A DNA stretch of 64,000 nt from assembly GCF_022539665.2 (NCBI RefSeq), contig NC_081333.1, positions 3,596,001 to 3,660,000 of the forward strand, read 5' to 3'. Below the pieces are notes generated by a model. It did not search any database and was not told where the DNA came from. It was given only the letters and a program-made list of their open reading frames with translations. A program made the translations under genes and the position numbers. Source of the DNA: Daphnia carinata (Eukaryota > Arthropoda > Branchiopoda > Diplostraca > Daphniidae). Of the stretch, positions 1-10,725 are shown one piece after another (the stretch's first letter is position 1; every line of letters starts with the position of its first letter).

Positions 1-930
1 CCATTTCATAGTGGGACGTGGGGCTTTGATTAATATTGCCATAAAGACTCCCGAAAATGGGTGTGGTACGGAAACCCAGAAATGGCATGAGTTCAACATC
101 AAACATGGATTAGGTACTTTTCGGTTTTTTGTCTACCGAAAAAGTATTTTTAATTCTATTATTTTGCATTCACAGAATTTTAGCGGGGGATCAAGTCAAG
201 TCTGGAAGTGTTACAGGAAGGAAGAGTGAGCCTACAGTTGAAAAAACACTGAGAGTGCATTACCATTAAGGTATGAGGTAAAGTAATAGAGTATGCACAT
301 TGTCAAATGAGAAGTACCATCTTGTGTAAATGAATCCTGTATAACAGCAATCCTTTATAATTCTGTCACAGCTAGAAGCCTCAAATAATTCTGCTTTTGT
401 TGCTAAAGAACAACTTGTCCTTTATGTTCAGAGTGTTGGTGAAGCTGGGTACTTAAATGGCCCTAAAGATGTTTCACTTTGCTGGCATTGCAGCGATGAA
501 CATCATATATGGACTCTTTAGGAATGAAAGGAATTTTCTTGAAAAAATTTTGAATTTATGATGAATTATTTCTCCTCCTTTTTGCCAACCATGTTTAATC
601 TACAAAAAAAAAAATTATCCAATAGGAAAGGATTTTCAGCATACTGGGAACACAACTATCAACAATGCAACATTCTACGGGTGCTATTTTATCATTCAAG
701 AGCCTTATACAATGATGTTCATCTGCAATTTGTATGGCCTTTCCCAAGCTTCTGCCAGAAGTTGAATCTATGAGTCATGTAAGTCACATGAGCAACAATT
801 GAGATGCTTAATGCTGTCGTTTTTCTTTTCTCAGTATAGGCTAATAGTAACATTGGATCTGAAAAGATTCTTGGTTGGGGCAAGACACTGAATAAATTGT
901 AATGATTGGATGGATGACATGACATTTCTA
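1..930 (+). pseudogene. Decayed gene module of the foldback element (copy 1)
   Basis: Segments correspond to three blocks of the module in the complete copy. The first is a block with the peptide ENGCGTETQKW. The second starts NEKYHLV, contains QLVLYVQSVGEAGYLNGPKD, and ends in a Cys/His-rich tail CWHCSDEHH. The third is a 3' block with a donor-like GTAAG after ESMSH and an acceptor before the segment encoding NSNIGSEKILGWGKTLNKL. In-frame stops interrupt the second block. No transposase motif or other known domain is visible. Function is unknown. Confidence 0.55.
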
Positions 931-942
931 TACTTCATTCAG

Positions 943-1440
943 ATTCCCGAGACGGTATTTTATATTTAAAAAATTGAAGTGCATATCTGGGCTCCCTTCC
1001 TTTCCGTAGCCCCGTTTCCCCTTGACTCGTAATAAGCCCGTAGGGGGTCATGCCCCTACTGTACGGTATATATAAAAATAACATATACCGAGGTTTGGAG
1101 GGCTCTGGCCGGAAAGGGGACGTGGGGGGTCCGCTTAGTCCGATGATGTGTTCACGGAGGGCGACGTGGCTACCCACAAATCCGAACTAAAGGTTAATCG
1201 CTCCAGTAAAAATGTTCCAAATCTTCGGCTCTTCTTCCGGCTTCTCTTAGCCAATCACCGGGTAATCTCCCCGGTGGGTCAACAAGGCAGTGTCTCCCCC
1301 TGCCTGGGTTGACGGCAACTTTTGAAAGGGCTGTTGTGCCTTTTTAAAGTTGCAAAAATAATTGTAATGTGCAGAGAATTGTCAATAAAATTTTTTTTAT
1401 AAAATATTTTTTCCAAAATTTGTTTTTTTCATTGTCTGGT
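943..1440 (+). repeat. Inverted arm of the foldback element, left, copy 1
   Basis: This stretch is repeated as its reverse complement at about 2238-2745, and again at 48775-49290 (same sense) and 49985-50470 (reverse). It contains short self-complementary pieces, for example GTAGGGG with CCCCTAC around 1030-1055 and GGTATAT with ATATACC around 1062-1090. These would form hairpins if transcribed. The sequence appears much better conserved between copies than the gene module. Confidence 0.8.
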
Positions 1441-1687
1441 TTTCGCCTCGTTCATACATTCCATGTAGCAATTTTTTTAAGTTCACCTTTATTTGTTTTG
1501 CCAGCTTTGATGGTAAGCATTGGCCCACGTTGGATGGTAAGTATTGTTTCCATTAGTTTATCGTTTATCTGTAAGTATTCAATTATTATTTATTACACTC
1601 TTTGAATTCTTCAACTTAGATTCAAGGAACAACGTATAATACTTGGATAATTTCTCATGTACTCTTGTATTTGTATTTTATTTTACT

Positions 1688-2103
1688 CGTACGGGAACCG
1701 ATCCCCAGCCATTCAGCGTGCAACGCCGATGCTCTTCATCATTGAGCCACAAGACATATATACACATTATATATCGAATATCATATGTTATCGTCTACAT
1801 GTTTATGCAGTCTTTCAGAATTATATGTTTATCTGTCTATTGTTTTCACAAGGTCTATAGCTCTGCGGTAGAGCCTTCAGCTGCGATATCTGTTATCCTG
1901 GGTTCAAACCTCAATAGATATATAAAAATGAAGCACAATAGATGAAGAAAAGAATTTTGCAGTACTGCATTTCAGTTTTATTCTAAGTGTAAATGCAAGT
2001 CCGCAAGTGACTAGAAAAGAGCCAACTTGATATCATATGATTCCTGGCTCACTGGTAGAGCATTGGCGCAGGATGCCGAACAACCAGGGTTCGATCCCTA
2101 GAT
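1688..2103. repeat. Cluster of three tRNA-like sequences at the axis of element copy 1
   Basis: Three units carry tRNA-type internal promoter elements. One is on the minus strand (about 1750-1688; A-box-like GGCTCAATGATGAAGAGC, B-box-like GGGGATCGGTTCCC). Two are on the plus strand: about 1852-1919 (TAGCTCTGCGGTAGAGC and GGGTTCAAACC) and about 2040-2103 (GGCTCACTGGTAGAGC and GGGTTCGATCCC). D-arm and T-arm pairing can be drawn. The anticodon arms are irregular and the acceptor stems weak, so these are probably tRNA-derived sequences rather than working tRNA genes. Confidence 0.55.
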
Positions 2104-2237
2104 AATAATTGAGTAATTACAGATGCATGATAAACCAATGGAAAAAAACTTATCATCAAATGTGACTCAGTGCTTACCATCAAAGGTGGCATAAACAATA
2201 AAAGTGCATTGAGCAAGCCATATAAAAAAAAAAAGTT

Positions 2238-2745
2238 GCTACATGGAATGTATGAACGCGGCGAAAACCAGACAATGAAAAAAACAAATTTTGGAAAAAA
2301 TATTTTATAAAAAAAATTTTATTGACAATTCTCTGCACATTACAATTATTTTTGCAACTTTAAAAAGGCACAACAGCCCTTTCAAAAGTTGCCGTCAACC
2401 CAGGCAGGGGGAGACACTGCCTTGTTGACCCACCGGGGAGATTACCCGGTGATTGGCTAAGAGAAGCCGGAAGAAGAGCTGAAGATTTGGAACATTTTTA
2501 CAGGAGCGATTAACCTTTAGTTCGGATTTGTGGGCAGCCACGTCACCCTCCGTGAACACATCATCGGACTAAGCGGCACCCCACGTCCCCTTTCCGGCCA
2601 GAGCCCTCCAAACCTCGGTATATGTTATTTTTATATATACCGTACAGTAGGGGCATGACCCCCTACGGGCTTATTACGAGTCAAGGGGAAACGGGGCTAC
2701 GGAAAGGAAGGGAGCCCAGATATGCACTTCAATTTATGAAAAATT
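2238..2745 (-). repeat. Inverted arm of the foldback element, right, copy 1
   Basis: Reverse complement of the arm at 943-1440, with few differences visible. Together they make a stem-loop with about 0.8 kb of central sequence. The same arm recurs in the copy at 47-52 kb. Confidence 0.8.
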
Positions 2746-3019
2746 AAATACCGTTTTTAAACGAGAATCTAAATGATGTATGGAAATTCCATGTAGTGTA
2801 TCCAAACATAATAATTTATTCAGGACCTTGCCCCAAACAAGAAACCTTTTCAGATCGATATTTATTGTTCATCTATAATAAGACAGTAAAACAGCATTAG
2901 GCATAAAAACTCTTAATTCATATATACAGGTCATACCTTACATGATTCGTGAGTTGATTGCGAGCATATTCTTCTGTCAGAAGCTTCGGAAGAGACATTT
3001 ACGATTTTCGTTTACGCTC

Positions 3020-3838
3020 ACCATGGATGCTGGTAGACTAGACATTTAAAGTTAAGAAACTTAGCCCAATTCCAACAGTTTTGATTCTTACTTGTAAGTT
3101 GTTATTGCACTAGAATGCAGCGACGAAATCCGCGGTCTTTTTGCTGTTGACAAAAAGGATAGTCTTGGCACCACCGAGATCTTGTAAAACTTCGATCAGC
3201 TTAGCTCTCTTATCTCTTTTCGAGCACTGAAAAAACAGCTGTTCAACATCCGGATTGGTGCCCCCGACAATGCCTGTTGTGGCGAATATGTAGTCTTCCA
3301 TGTACGTCGCAGCCAGCGCTTGCACTTCATCTGGGAATGTAGCCGAAAACATACAAACACGACGGATTCCCTACAGAGAAACAAATAGTATTAATCAGTC
3401 AAATCTCATACTCAAAAGCCATCGAGGACATACTTTCGGATGCATCGTTGGATGATTGACAATTTTTTCAGCATTGGGACCGAAACCCATATCAAGCATT
3501 CGATCAACTTCGTCCAAAATTTAAAACCTGACTCCCGAGAAGTCAAATACTTCACGGTAGAAAAAATCATTAAATCGCCCCGCGGTCGCGACAAAAATGT
3601 TGCACCCAGCTTGAAGATTTGACCGTTGATGGCTCGTGAGAGTTCCTCCATATATAATCACAGACTTTAAAACCGTACTGTAGGAGAATTTACACGCCTT
3701 GCGGTGAATTTGAATAGCCAATTCACGAGTGGGTGCGACAATTACAACTTCTGGCTTTTTCCCCATGGCATGAGACGCACCGACAACACCTTGTTCTAAC
3801 AATATGTTCATAACCGGTACCAAGTACGCCGCCTGCAT
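3020..3838 (-). pseudogene. Vasa-like DEAD-box RNA helicase fragment, broken
   Basis: Read on the minus strand, this shows helicase motifs of the Vasa/DDX4 group in order: APTRELAIQI (motif Ia), a GG motif region, TAGRFNDFF where TPGR is expected (motif Ib), LDEVDRMLDMGF (motif II, DEVD instead of DEAD), MFSATFPDEVQ (motif III, SAT), then the start of the C-terminal lobe (KTILFVNSKKTADF) and SIHGER. A TAA stop lies immediately before motif II, at the codon where family members have a hydrophobic residue. Further stops follow the ADFVAAF segment. The exon with Walker A (AQTGSGKT) is not found upstream, and motifs IV-VI are missing. It is therefore a truncated pseudogene. The family call is firm. 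The paralogue, whether vasa or another DDX4-like gene, is uncertain. Confidence 0.75.
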
Positions 3839-4324
3839 GAAAAAAATGTAAAATTTTAGATGACTTAATCAATGAATATCACGAAGGCTTTGTTGCAGCC
3901 AAAGGGTTAACTCACACAAACAAAAAACAAAACAATACCACAATGAATAAGACGTTCCGCGATGATGTTCCGTGTCATAGCCTTGGGTCGTTTTGGAGCC
4001 ATATACCTTCCGGAATGACAGCTATCGGTATTAGAAGCTACCTGAATGACGAAACATAAATTATCAGAATACTGAAATTATTACTAACTGGAAGCCAATA
4101 TAACATACGTTGTTCATGCCGCACGGGAATGAGGACTTCAGCACATGTCTAGGACGATGACGATGAGGCAGCAAGGAGGAATGGTTGAGATGATATCCAA
4201 TGATGAAGATTTGAAGCTCTAAGATTTCAAAACGATTTAACTTCCTGTAAGAATAAAGATAATACATTATGTTATTACATATGATACATGATATGAGGTA
4301 GTAGTCTATGGATAATGGTCAGCT
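3839..4324. other. Non-coding stretch, nothing recognised
   Basis: Sequence between the DEAD-box fragment and the tandem repeat. Short open frames exist on both strands but none shows codon-like composition, conserved motifs or plausible splice partners. A search for the missing Walker A exon of the helicase on the minus strand was negative. Confidence 0.4.
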
Positions 4325-4700
4325 CAGCAGTGAAGTTACAAAGAAGGATTAATGGGAAGTTGGTAGATGATGGTTGGCACTACACAGAGCGCTAAGATTC
4401 TCTGATTGCAGGATGATATCCATCATTTAACTAAAACCCTGCTACACGCTAATAACAATTTTTCCAATCAGATGATGCTGTTCAAGTCTTAATATTGATG
4501 GTTTACCGTCAGTGTAAGTTATGAAGAAGGATAAATGGAAAGTGGTTCGATGATAGATGGCACAGCACAATAGACTAAGATTCTGTGATTGAGGGATGAT
4601 ATCCACCATTTAACTAAAGCACAGCTACAGGCTGATAAAAATTCTTAGAATTAGATAATGTTGTAAGTTTTAATAACCTATGGTCATGATGGCTTACTTT
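4325..4700. repeat. Diverged tandem duplication, two units of about 180 bp
   Basis: Unit 1 (about 4330-4507) and unit 2 (about 4510-4697) share the same ordered blocks: GAAGGAT-AATGG, TAGATGATGG or GATGATAGATGG, CTAAGATTCT, GATGATATCCA, CATTTAACTAAA, CAGATGATG or TAGATAATG, and a closing GATGG-TTAC. The similarity is clear but imperfect, so the duplication is old. No reading frame is shared. A structured RNA is possible because the core GATGATATCC block is best kept, but I cannot assign a class. Confidence 0.6.
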
Positions 4701-6565
4701 CGATCTAAGGATTATTTCAGTGATTTGTGTTAAAATTCGTCACACAGTTTCAAGAAATGCCCAATATCTCTTTCAGCAGCTTGGATTGGTGATGACAACT
4801 CAAACTATTGCACACAAAAACCAGTTTTTTTTATGTTTTGCAATTCTAAACACATTTCTAATGACGAAACCAATTACATTTAAGGTGAACAATCCTTAGA
4901 AACCACAAAAATTAAGAAATACTTGTAACACAAATTTCACACGTTACTTCGTCACGCAGCCATAATGGAGGACACCAGCAGCGCCATCTAATGTTCAAAT
5001 CGATAACCCGAGTTTGCTTGAGATTCTGCATATTTGACTAGCGTGCCAGTATGCTAGAGCGCTAGCGTTGTGCAGCAGAAATATTCCGTATATTTCCAAT
5101 TATTCCTAAATAAAAATTTTATGGGAAACACCATTCAATTTTAAGTATATCCTATGACATTCAACCAATTTGGACGAGTGCCGGTTTTCGCAGAAAAAAT
5201 TTTAAGCCCGACTAAATATAAGCCCGACTTTTCTTACTTTTGGCACGAATATTCATTTTAATTTAAAAACGGCTAACTTGACAAGAAAACGAGTGGCTTT
5301 TTCCGAATCAGCGTTAAATTGTGAATATACTGTGTGATTTTCATGGAGTTCTAAGAGATTTCGCTTTTTGCTGATTTTGGCAAAAAGAAAAGTGGGAAGG
5401 CAACATGCCTTCCTACTTTTTCACTTTTGGCTAAATTTTAAATTTCACATAAAATACAGGATTTCGATTCAGAATTGAATGCTTATAACGAAATCAAATT
5501 TATTTTTCAATTGGCCTTATGGTTTTCTAATTAAACGTAAAAAAAGAAAACAAATTTAAGCCCGACTTACTTAGTCGTTGGTGGCACCCTGACATTGGCT
5601 GGTTGGATTGGGATTGGCATGGGAGAATGAAATCACAGTGTTTTTGTTCTCAATGCAGGATTGAAGTGGAAAATAATTCCCTAGCTAGAAGAAATTCTTC
5701 TGTGCGTACAAAAAACAAATCAAATTTGCTTTCATACCATTTTTAAATTTTAAAATGATTTGATGAAACAAGTGACACCTGTTCATGTATTCAGTTGAAG
5801 TATAAGATTCTTCCGATTCTCCATTTTTGTTTGTATACCTCAAAACAAAGACTTTAATCCAATAAATAAATCTACATAAACTGGTACCTTACATGTATCA
5901 ACCAAATTCAATCTTTTTAAACACACAGATCTATCTCTGTGATTCTGCTCTTTGTCAATCCGATTAGAATTACTTAATATACGAAACAAATGCGCTGGAA
6001 ATGTTGACATCTGTCTGGCGCTTCCGCATGTAGTGGGTGCATAATGTCTTGCATGTTTTATTGAATAGGCAAATTTGAATAAGCTCACAAAGCAGCTGTT
6101 GCCATTAGTTTAGCGGATAGAGCGTTGTCATTGAAAAATGTGAGAAGATTTATTACAATCCGACTCTTGCATGTTTATTTACGGAATTGTTGTCTAGATA
6201 AGAGAGCATACAAAATAAAAAAAGGAAAATAAAGTCCCTTTAAGCCGGCTGTTGCTTACTGGAACTTTCTCCAGGGTTATACAGTCATCAAGTGCTACTT
6301 GTAATATCTTATAATAATAAAAATAACAATAAAACGAATCAAAAATTAAACGACAGGGGTCTTATAAAACAACAAGAGGAAAAACATCCATGATAACAGA
6401 TGATATTACCCTACTATACTTCTATGAACATGAATATATTACTAATGACTTATCGTATAAAAGAAAAGAAAAAGCTGAACAATAATTAATTCCTTATCCC
6501 CGAACAAAAAAATTTAAAAAAAAATCAAAAAAAATACTTAATTAAGTGTGGATTCTGTTGTTCAT
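4701..6565. other. Non-coding flank downstream of the serotonin transporter gene; its 3' part is duplicated at 45.7-46.7 kb
   Basis: No gene is recognised. From about 5530 onward the sequence is repeated in inverse orientation at about 45690-46690. A separate AT-rich dispersed repeat with the motif TTTAAGCCCGAC occurs at about 5040-5230 and 5550-5575, with a same-sense relative at 46700-46890. A weak tRNA-like A-box (TAGCGGATAGAGCG) lies near 6110-6125. Confidence 0.55.
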
Positions 6566-7540
6566 TCAGACTTGAGTGCCGTAGGAGGTGGAGTGATGGC
6601 TGACACTGCTGGGCCCCACGACATCACGAGCCGTCAAAGATATTTGCGACAAATTCCGAGGATCGCTCGTATCTTCCGGTGTAAACATTTTCACCAGTCG
6701 CTATAAACAAATGATCATTCTGTTCAGTTTTTCAATGAATCATAAAGGTAGTACGTCTGAAACAACGAACCTGCGTAAAAGATCCTTTCGTAATGCCGAA
6801 TTTGTAAATCAGGTAAATGGGAATGCAAGAGAGCGGAATGGCTGTGAGAACCCAACCGACTTTGATGGACCAAGCCGGGTAGGTGTAGTCTTGCGTATCC
6901 AGCGGCACCGGATCGATCAGAGTGCAGATGAAAATAACCTAAACAAAGCGATGGCGACATGAAGTTACTCCACGTATTTGGACGTCAGAAACAGAGTAGT
7001 GTAATTAATTACCAAAATAAAAATGGGGCTGACATAAGCCCAAGTGATCTTCCAAAAGGGTCCAGGTTGAAATCCCAGCATGGATTCGATATCGTTGGAG
7101 AATCTCTGTGTGCCATAACACCAACTCACGCCCATTGCTTCCACAAACACCAAGAAAAGGATGGCAATGCCTGGGCCGTAGACGTTCAGTAAATCCACCA
7201 AATACATTCCGCCCTGTTCCATAATAAAATCATGACTTCTACATATTTATCTAAGGGAGATTATAATTAGCCTTCCTTACATAGGTGGTGGTTGGTAGAG
7301 CGCACAGGTATATGAAAACGAGTAATATTCCAACAAATAATTCCCGCCGCCGGCCCAGCAGAGCTGGGTACTCATCGCATAGGCCAGTAATCATTGCCTC
7401 TAACCCACCAAACGTGCTATCCAATCCTAAACGTAAATTAAAGATAACGTGGAATACACGTAACCAGTCTGAAGCTATGTGATTAAATATTACCTAGAGT
7501 AATCAATAGGAAAAAGAATATCATGGACCAAAAAGTCGAT
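5530..7540. repeat. Segmental duplication, copy A (contains functional transporter 3' exons)
   Basis: The block includes the last exons and introns of the serotonin transporter gene and about 1 kb of downstream flank. It is present inverted at about 44720-46690. Both coding and non-coding parts match, including introns, so the copy arose from genomic DNA and not from mRNA. Confidence 0.85.
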
Positions 7541-10500
7541 CCAGCCATAGTAGCTATTGCTTCCGGATAAACGACGAAAACTAATCCGGGACCTAGATAA
7601 GATCGAACAAAACCTCAAATTCTGCGATGCATCTTCAATGCAAAGTGAATAAGCAAACCTTCGAGGCCAAGTTGATCGATAGTGACGTTCCTGATTTCTG
7701 CCATATAACCGAGTACAGCAAAAATGACAAAGCCGGCCAACAAGCTGGTGGCCAGATTGATGGAGCTTGTCAACAAAGCGTCACTGCATCCCAGGCAAAA
7801 AAAAAAAAAAAAAAAAAAGATTACACACACGGATGATTAAGGCTTTGTCGATTGGCATTATACACCCCTCTAGCTGTACATTGTGAGAAGGTTTTCCATT
7901 CAAGTGGCATTTTGTCAACGATCGAGAGCTCATTTCGAACAACAAGAGAGATTAGACCGAAAAACAGGGGAAGCAGAGACTCACTAGAAGCAATTGTTGT
8001 GGAACTTGTTGTAGCTGGAGAGGGCCAACAAGGTGCCGAAACCAGGTCCCAGTGAGAAAAAGACTTGCGACGCCGCATCCGTCCACACCTGTCGTATTAC
8101 CATCACCGAAATCAAATTTATTGCTATGCGTTTTATTTAGGGGCAGTCAGATTGAGCGTGTTGATAAGGAACACGCCACACAAGGCCAAGCAAGACGTTA
8201 ATTCTATTATTATTACAAATGCTGAAGCATTCACACATCTACTACTAATGGAGATAGGGTAACTTAGTGCACTCTTGAAATTTAATTACATAATTTCATT
8301 GCTACCCTTATTTTATCATCCAAACTGTCCTCATATTCGATTAAATGCGTCTACAGGCATCGAACGATGTAAAGCAATTTGTTCTTTCATCAAAGAAGGC
8401 CGTCTTACATCCTAGTTTCCTAACCCATATTACAAACTTTAATCAAAATTCAAGTGAAATGTTCAAATCCCGCTAAGAAACGAATTCTTTAAATTTCATT
8501 CGGTAGGACTATTTTTAGCTATAGCCATTTAATGAAAAAAAAAAAAATAATAAAGAATGAAAAGAATAAAACGGATGAAAAATAACCTTTGTTTCAGCCA
8601 GTTTACTCCACTGGGGCGTGAGGAAGTAGAGGATGCCATCGCCGGCTCCGGGCAGTGATGCGCCGCGGATGAGAAGGATGATCAGGACAATATAAGGGGC
8701 TACGGCCGTGATCCATACGGCCTAGATTTCCGCACCACATCCAAACAGACCGAGAGAGAATAAAAAAAAAGAGAAAATTAAAAACGTGAATACGATGAAA
8801 CGACATTTCAAGTGGATATTTCCAATTTCTGAGAGAAAATCACGCTCTCTCGACTCTCTCAAGTTATCAAGTCCCTCCCATCTAGCTCTATTCAATATGG
8901 TGATGAGGAAACAGAGGAAAGGTAGCAGTGCGGGGTGATGGTATGCGAATGTGGAGTGGCTTAACAAACACACTCTAAAGACGATATTGTTCCAATCAAG
9001 CTGAGCGACGCTCCCGAGTGCCAAAATAATGGAATACACAAGAACAGAAGACTACTACTACTACCAGATCAGAAAGCAATACGCCGTTTCACAGTCGATT
9101 ACATTAGGGAGTCTGTGCGATCCTTAATTCTATTTGTTTTCAAGGGGAGAAAAAAAAGAAGGCGAAAATAAATAAGCAGTTCCGAGAGAGGAGTGTTAGT
9201 CCCGGTCAGCGAAAACAATCGGGAAAAAAAAAAAAAGATACGTATACTCTGCCAAATGAGTTTGGTTGGCGAAGATAGATTTAATCTATAGATAGTCCGG
9301 AGGAGGCAGACGAGTCAAAGAAAAGAAGGCTGGGATCGATCCAATAACAAGCGGAAGAGAGGAATCCGGAAAAAGAAGGAGTTGAGTAGCCCAATCAGAT
9401 CGAATACACGTATGTGCCGATGATGCTGGTGCGCATCATATCGAAAACATTTTCAAACGAAACGGGCGGGGATGAAACAAAATGCAGTTACTTTGCCAGT
9501 TGATCGGACTCCCTTCCACAGGGAGAAGTAGACGAGCACGAAGACGGCCAGGACGCAGAGCGCTAGAGACCATTTGATTGGGCCGAGATCGTCCATCCCG
9601 TCCGACAGGTAATTCTCCAACACGTTCCGCCTAAAAAGATGTTGGAATAATGAACATCTTCAAATTGGGGCAATGACAACATTTGACTCTTTTTGAAGAT
9701 GAAGGGAGAAGGGTGTTACTCAAAATATTCCTGGGCGGGACTGCGGACGAATGTGCCGTTATCAACGGGTCCAACCAGCGCGCAACTATTGGTATTCCAC
9801 GGGTGGTCGCACGACGTCCACGGTAATTCGGACGTGAACGAGGCAACAAAATAATAGACAGCCCAGCCGATGATTGTGTTATAGTACATGCCCATGTAGA
9901 AATCGATGATGCAAATTGCGTATCCCACTCCTACGAAAGCCGGGAAGAATTACATAAAGAGATTTCAATTTTTTTCCCTGTTTCGCCTAATTAATTAAAT
10001 ATTGGTAGATCAGAATGTCCTTTTGGTACATACCTTTAAGTGCGGGACAGATACGTCTCCAGAGGGTGAGACAGCCACTGCGATGAAATTGACCCAGGGC
10101 AAGCTCCATGTAGAATAAGGGCAGACCACCAAAGACCATCATTACGACATACGGAATGAGAAATGCACCTTTAAAAAATATCTAATTATTCACCGCATTC
10201 ATAAAAATTTAAGAATTAAAGGCAATTTACCTCCGCCGTTTTTGTAGCCTGCGAACAGAAAATAAAAATATATTTAGTAGGAAATCTAATTTTTTAAAAA
10301 TCAAATTTATACGTACAGATATAAGGAAATCGCCAAACGTTGCCAAGATCGACGGCGAAACCGATGACGGCCAGAAGGAATTCGGCTTTTTTGGCCCATG
10401 TTTCGCGCTCCTCTAGGGCCGGCAAGGGACTCGTTTCCGGCCGGAGGCTTCCGGCACTTGCCGCCGTTTCCGAGAGGAAACAAACGATTTGCGCTTTGTC

Positions 10501-10725
10501 TTCGTCGTCGTCGGGATGATGATTTAGTTGGATGAGCTCTTGCTGTTCATCCGCTCCGGAACCCTTGCCGGACAGGGTGGTTTCTTTGGCCATCTTGGCC
10601 AGCTGCTTTAGACTCTCAACCGATGCTGAAGACGACGAACTGTTTGCGCTATTTCCGCACTGGAGCTTATCTCCGCCGCCCTCCACTACCGTCCCGTTGA
10701 TGGCGCTCGCGTTCTCCGGGAGCAT
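6566..10725 (-). CDS. SerT: Sodium-dependent serotonin transporter (SLC6A4/SerT)
   Basis: Takes up serotonin with Na+ and Cl- across the plasma membrane of neurons; SLC6 family, 12 membrane segments. Thirteen exons on the minus strand fit one frame of 674 codons: 10725-10317, 10248-10231, 10168-10034, 9930-9720, 9630-9492, 8721-8587, 8088-7985, 7783-7659, 7592-7494, 7426-7281, 7213-7013, 6938-6771, 6700-6566. The first exon has a disordered, acidic N-terminus, then TM1 with [13 protein letters not shown], whose Asp is the amine-binding residue of monoamine transporters. Extracellular loop 2 has [13 protein letters not shown] (disulphide Cys pair). [31 protein letters not shown] and [15 protein letters not shown] are close to insect SerT, and this distinguishes it from DAT. 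The C-terminus is GTQV. Exon 2 is only 18 nt. The last exons are duplicated as a pseudogene near 45 kb. Confidence 0.95.

Larger units (their letters stand above)
1..3015. mobile_element. Foldback (palindromic) element, copy 1, truncated by the window start
   Basis: The left part (1-930) matches the plus-strand gene module of the complete copy at 47340-48770. It is followed by an inverted arm (about 943-1440), a central segment with tRNA-like sequences, the opposite arm (about 2238-2745), and a strongly diverged minus-strand remnant of the module 3' part (about 2760-3015). The order is the same as in the complete copy. The module reading frames here are broken by stops (for example TAA and TAA around 320-345), so this copy is decayed. 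The outer left end lies outside the window. The right outer end cannot be found and abuts a DEAD-box gene fragment. The family is unknown to me; homology is judged by eye from shared sequence. Confidence 0.75.

Noticed and set aside
1688-2103. Functional tRNA genes in the foldback element centre
   Set aside because: A and B boxes are good, but acceptor stems do not pair and the anticodon loops lack the expected T33.
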